A stretch of 18,847 nt of DNA. It comes from DATJFH01 sp035495815 (lineage in GTDB: Bacteria > Acidobacteriota > Terriglobia > Bryobacterales > Bryobacteraceae). Under the pieces are notes generated by a model. It searched no databases and was not told the origin of the DNA. It saw only the letters and a list, made by a program, of their open reading frames with translations. A program made the position numbers and the translations under genes. The stretch covers positions 1 to 18,847 of the forward strand of contig DATJFH010000313.1 of NCBI GenBank assembly GCA_035495815.1. The letters are read 5' to 3'. This document shows, piece by piece, positions 18,101-18,847 of the stretch (positions are counted from its first letter, which is position 1; each line of letters begins with the position of its first letter).

Positions 18101-18847
18101 GCTCATGCTGGGCGGACGGGCTGAATCACGTCGGCTCGGTCTGCCAGATGAATACTGGGTCCATTCTGGCGGGCCGGCCTTCCCTGGGCGCCTGGACGAC
18201 GTACGGCCTTGGGAGCGCAAACCGAAACCTCCCTTCTTTCGTAGTCTTGTTAGATAACAAAGAACCCGTGGGGGGTCCGAAAAACTGGAGCTCAGGCTTC
18301 CTCGAAGCGACCTTCCAGGGGACACAATTCCGACAGGGCGATACGCCGATCCTGCATTTGAAGCCGCCCGCCGGGACGACGGACAAGCAGCAGCGCAGCA
18401 AGCTCGATTTTTTGAAGGAACTGAACCAGCGTTTTGCGTCGGAGAACCCCGGCGACACCGAGCTCGAAGCGCGCATCAGCGCTTACGAGCTGGCCTACCA
18501 GATGCAGACCAGCGGTCCGGAAGCGGTCGACTTGAGTAAGGAAACGGAGGCTACGAAGAAGCTGTACGGCCTGGACAGCCCGGATACCGCCGTTTTCGGA
18601 CAGAATTGTCTTCTGGCCCGGCGGCTGGTGGAGCGCGGCGTGCGGTTCGTCGAGCTGTACGCCGGATCGGGCAGTGGTTGGGACGCCCACACCGACATCG
18701 AGGGCAATCACTCGGCGCGCTGCCGGGCTTCCGATAAGCCCATCGCCGGGCTGATTTCGGATCTGAAGTCCCGAGGCATGCTGAAAGACACTCTCGTGGT
18801 CTGGGGCGGTGAGTTCGGCCGCACTCCTTTCAATGAGAAAGGCAACG

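Overview
The window reads as a piece of a GC-rich Acidobacteriota chromosome, most like the Solibacter/Bryobacter side of the phylum. This placement is inferred from gene content: a very large Oar-type TonB-dependent receptor with an N-terminal carboxypeptidase-regulatory-like domain, a DUF1549/DUF1553 plus DUF1501 exported pair, and a Tat-exported sugar isomerase-like protein. I see no rRNA, tRNA, CRISPR array, transposase or phage gene.

Region by region. (1) 1-1039, minus strand: a stand-alone CheY-like receiver protein overlaps by 26 bp the start of a porin-like outer-membrane protein that runs off the left edge. (2) 1175-1936, plus strand: a sigma-28-like flagellar promoter followed by flaG and fliS, with no fliD between them; fliS ends in an in-frame 12-bp tandem repeat. 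(3) 1963-5247, minus strand: the 1094-residue TonB-dependent receptor, convergent with fliS and preceded by a good sigma-70-type promoter. (4) 5524-8055, plus strand: comEC, the DNA-uptake channel, starting from TTG. (5) 8160-10816, minus strand: a Tat-signal sugar isomerase/epimerase-like protein coupled by a GTGA overlap to a multi-pass GT-C-like membrane protein. (6) 10891-11943, plus strand: a secreted protein of unknown function. (7) 11944-12607: a 664-bp stretch with no convincing gene. It holds several inverted repeats, the strongest an approximately 110-nt nested imperfect hairpin just upstream of the next gene. (8) 12608-15154, plus strand: an alpha-glucan (glycogen) phosphorylase with an N-terminal DUF3417 region. 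(9) 15376-18847, plus strand: an extended -10 promoter, then a DUF1549/DUF1553 protein with a CXXCH motif and a Tat-exported DUF1501 protein cut by the right edge.

Most units look like independent small operons rather than one pathway. Several genes act at or beyond the inner membrane: the porin, the TonB receptor, ComEC, the isomerase with its GT-C partner, the secreted unknown and the PSD1/DUF1501 pair. This fits a soil heterotroph that takes up and processes polymers. I found no clear new multi-gene defence or mobile system. The least explained items are the structured non-coding segment before the phosphorylase, the repeat-extended FliS tail, the isomerase/GT-C pair and the receiver/porin overlap.
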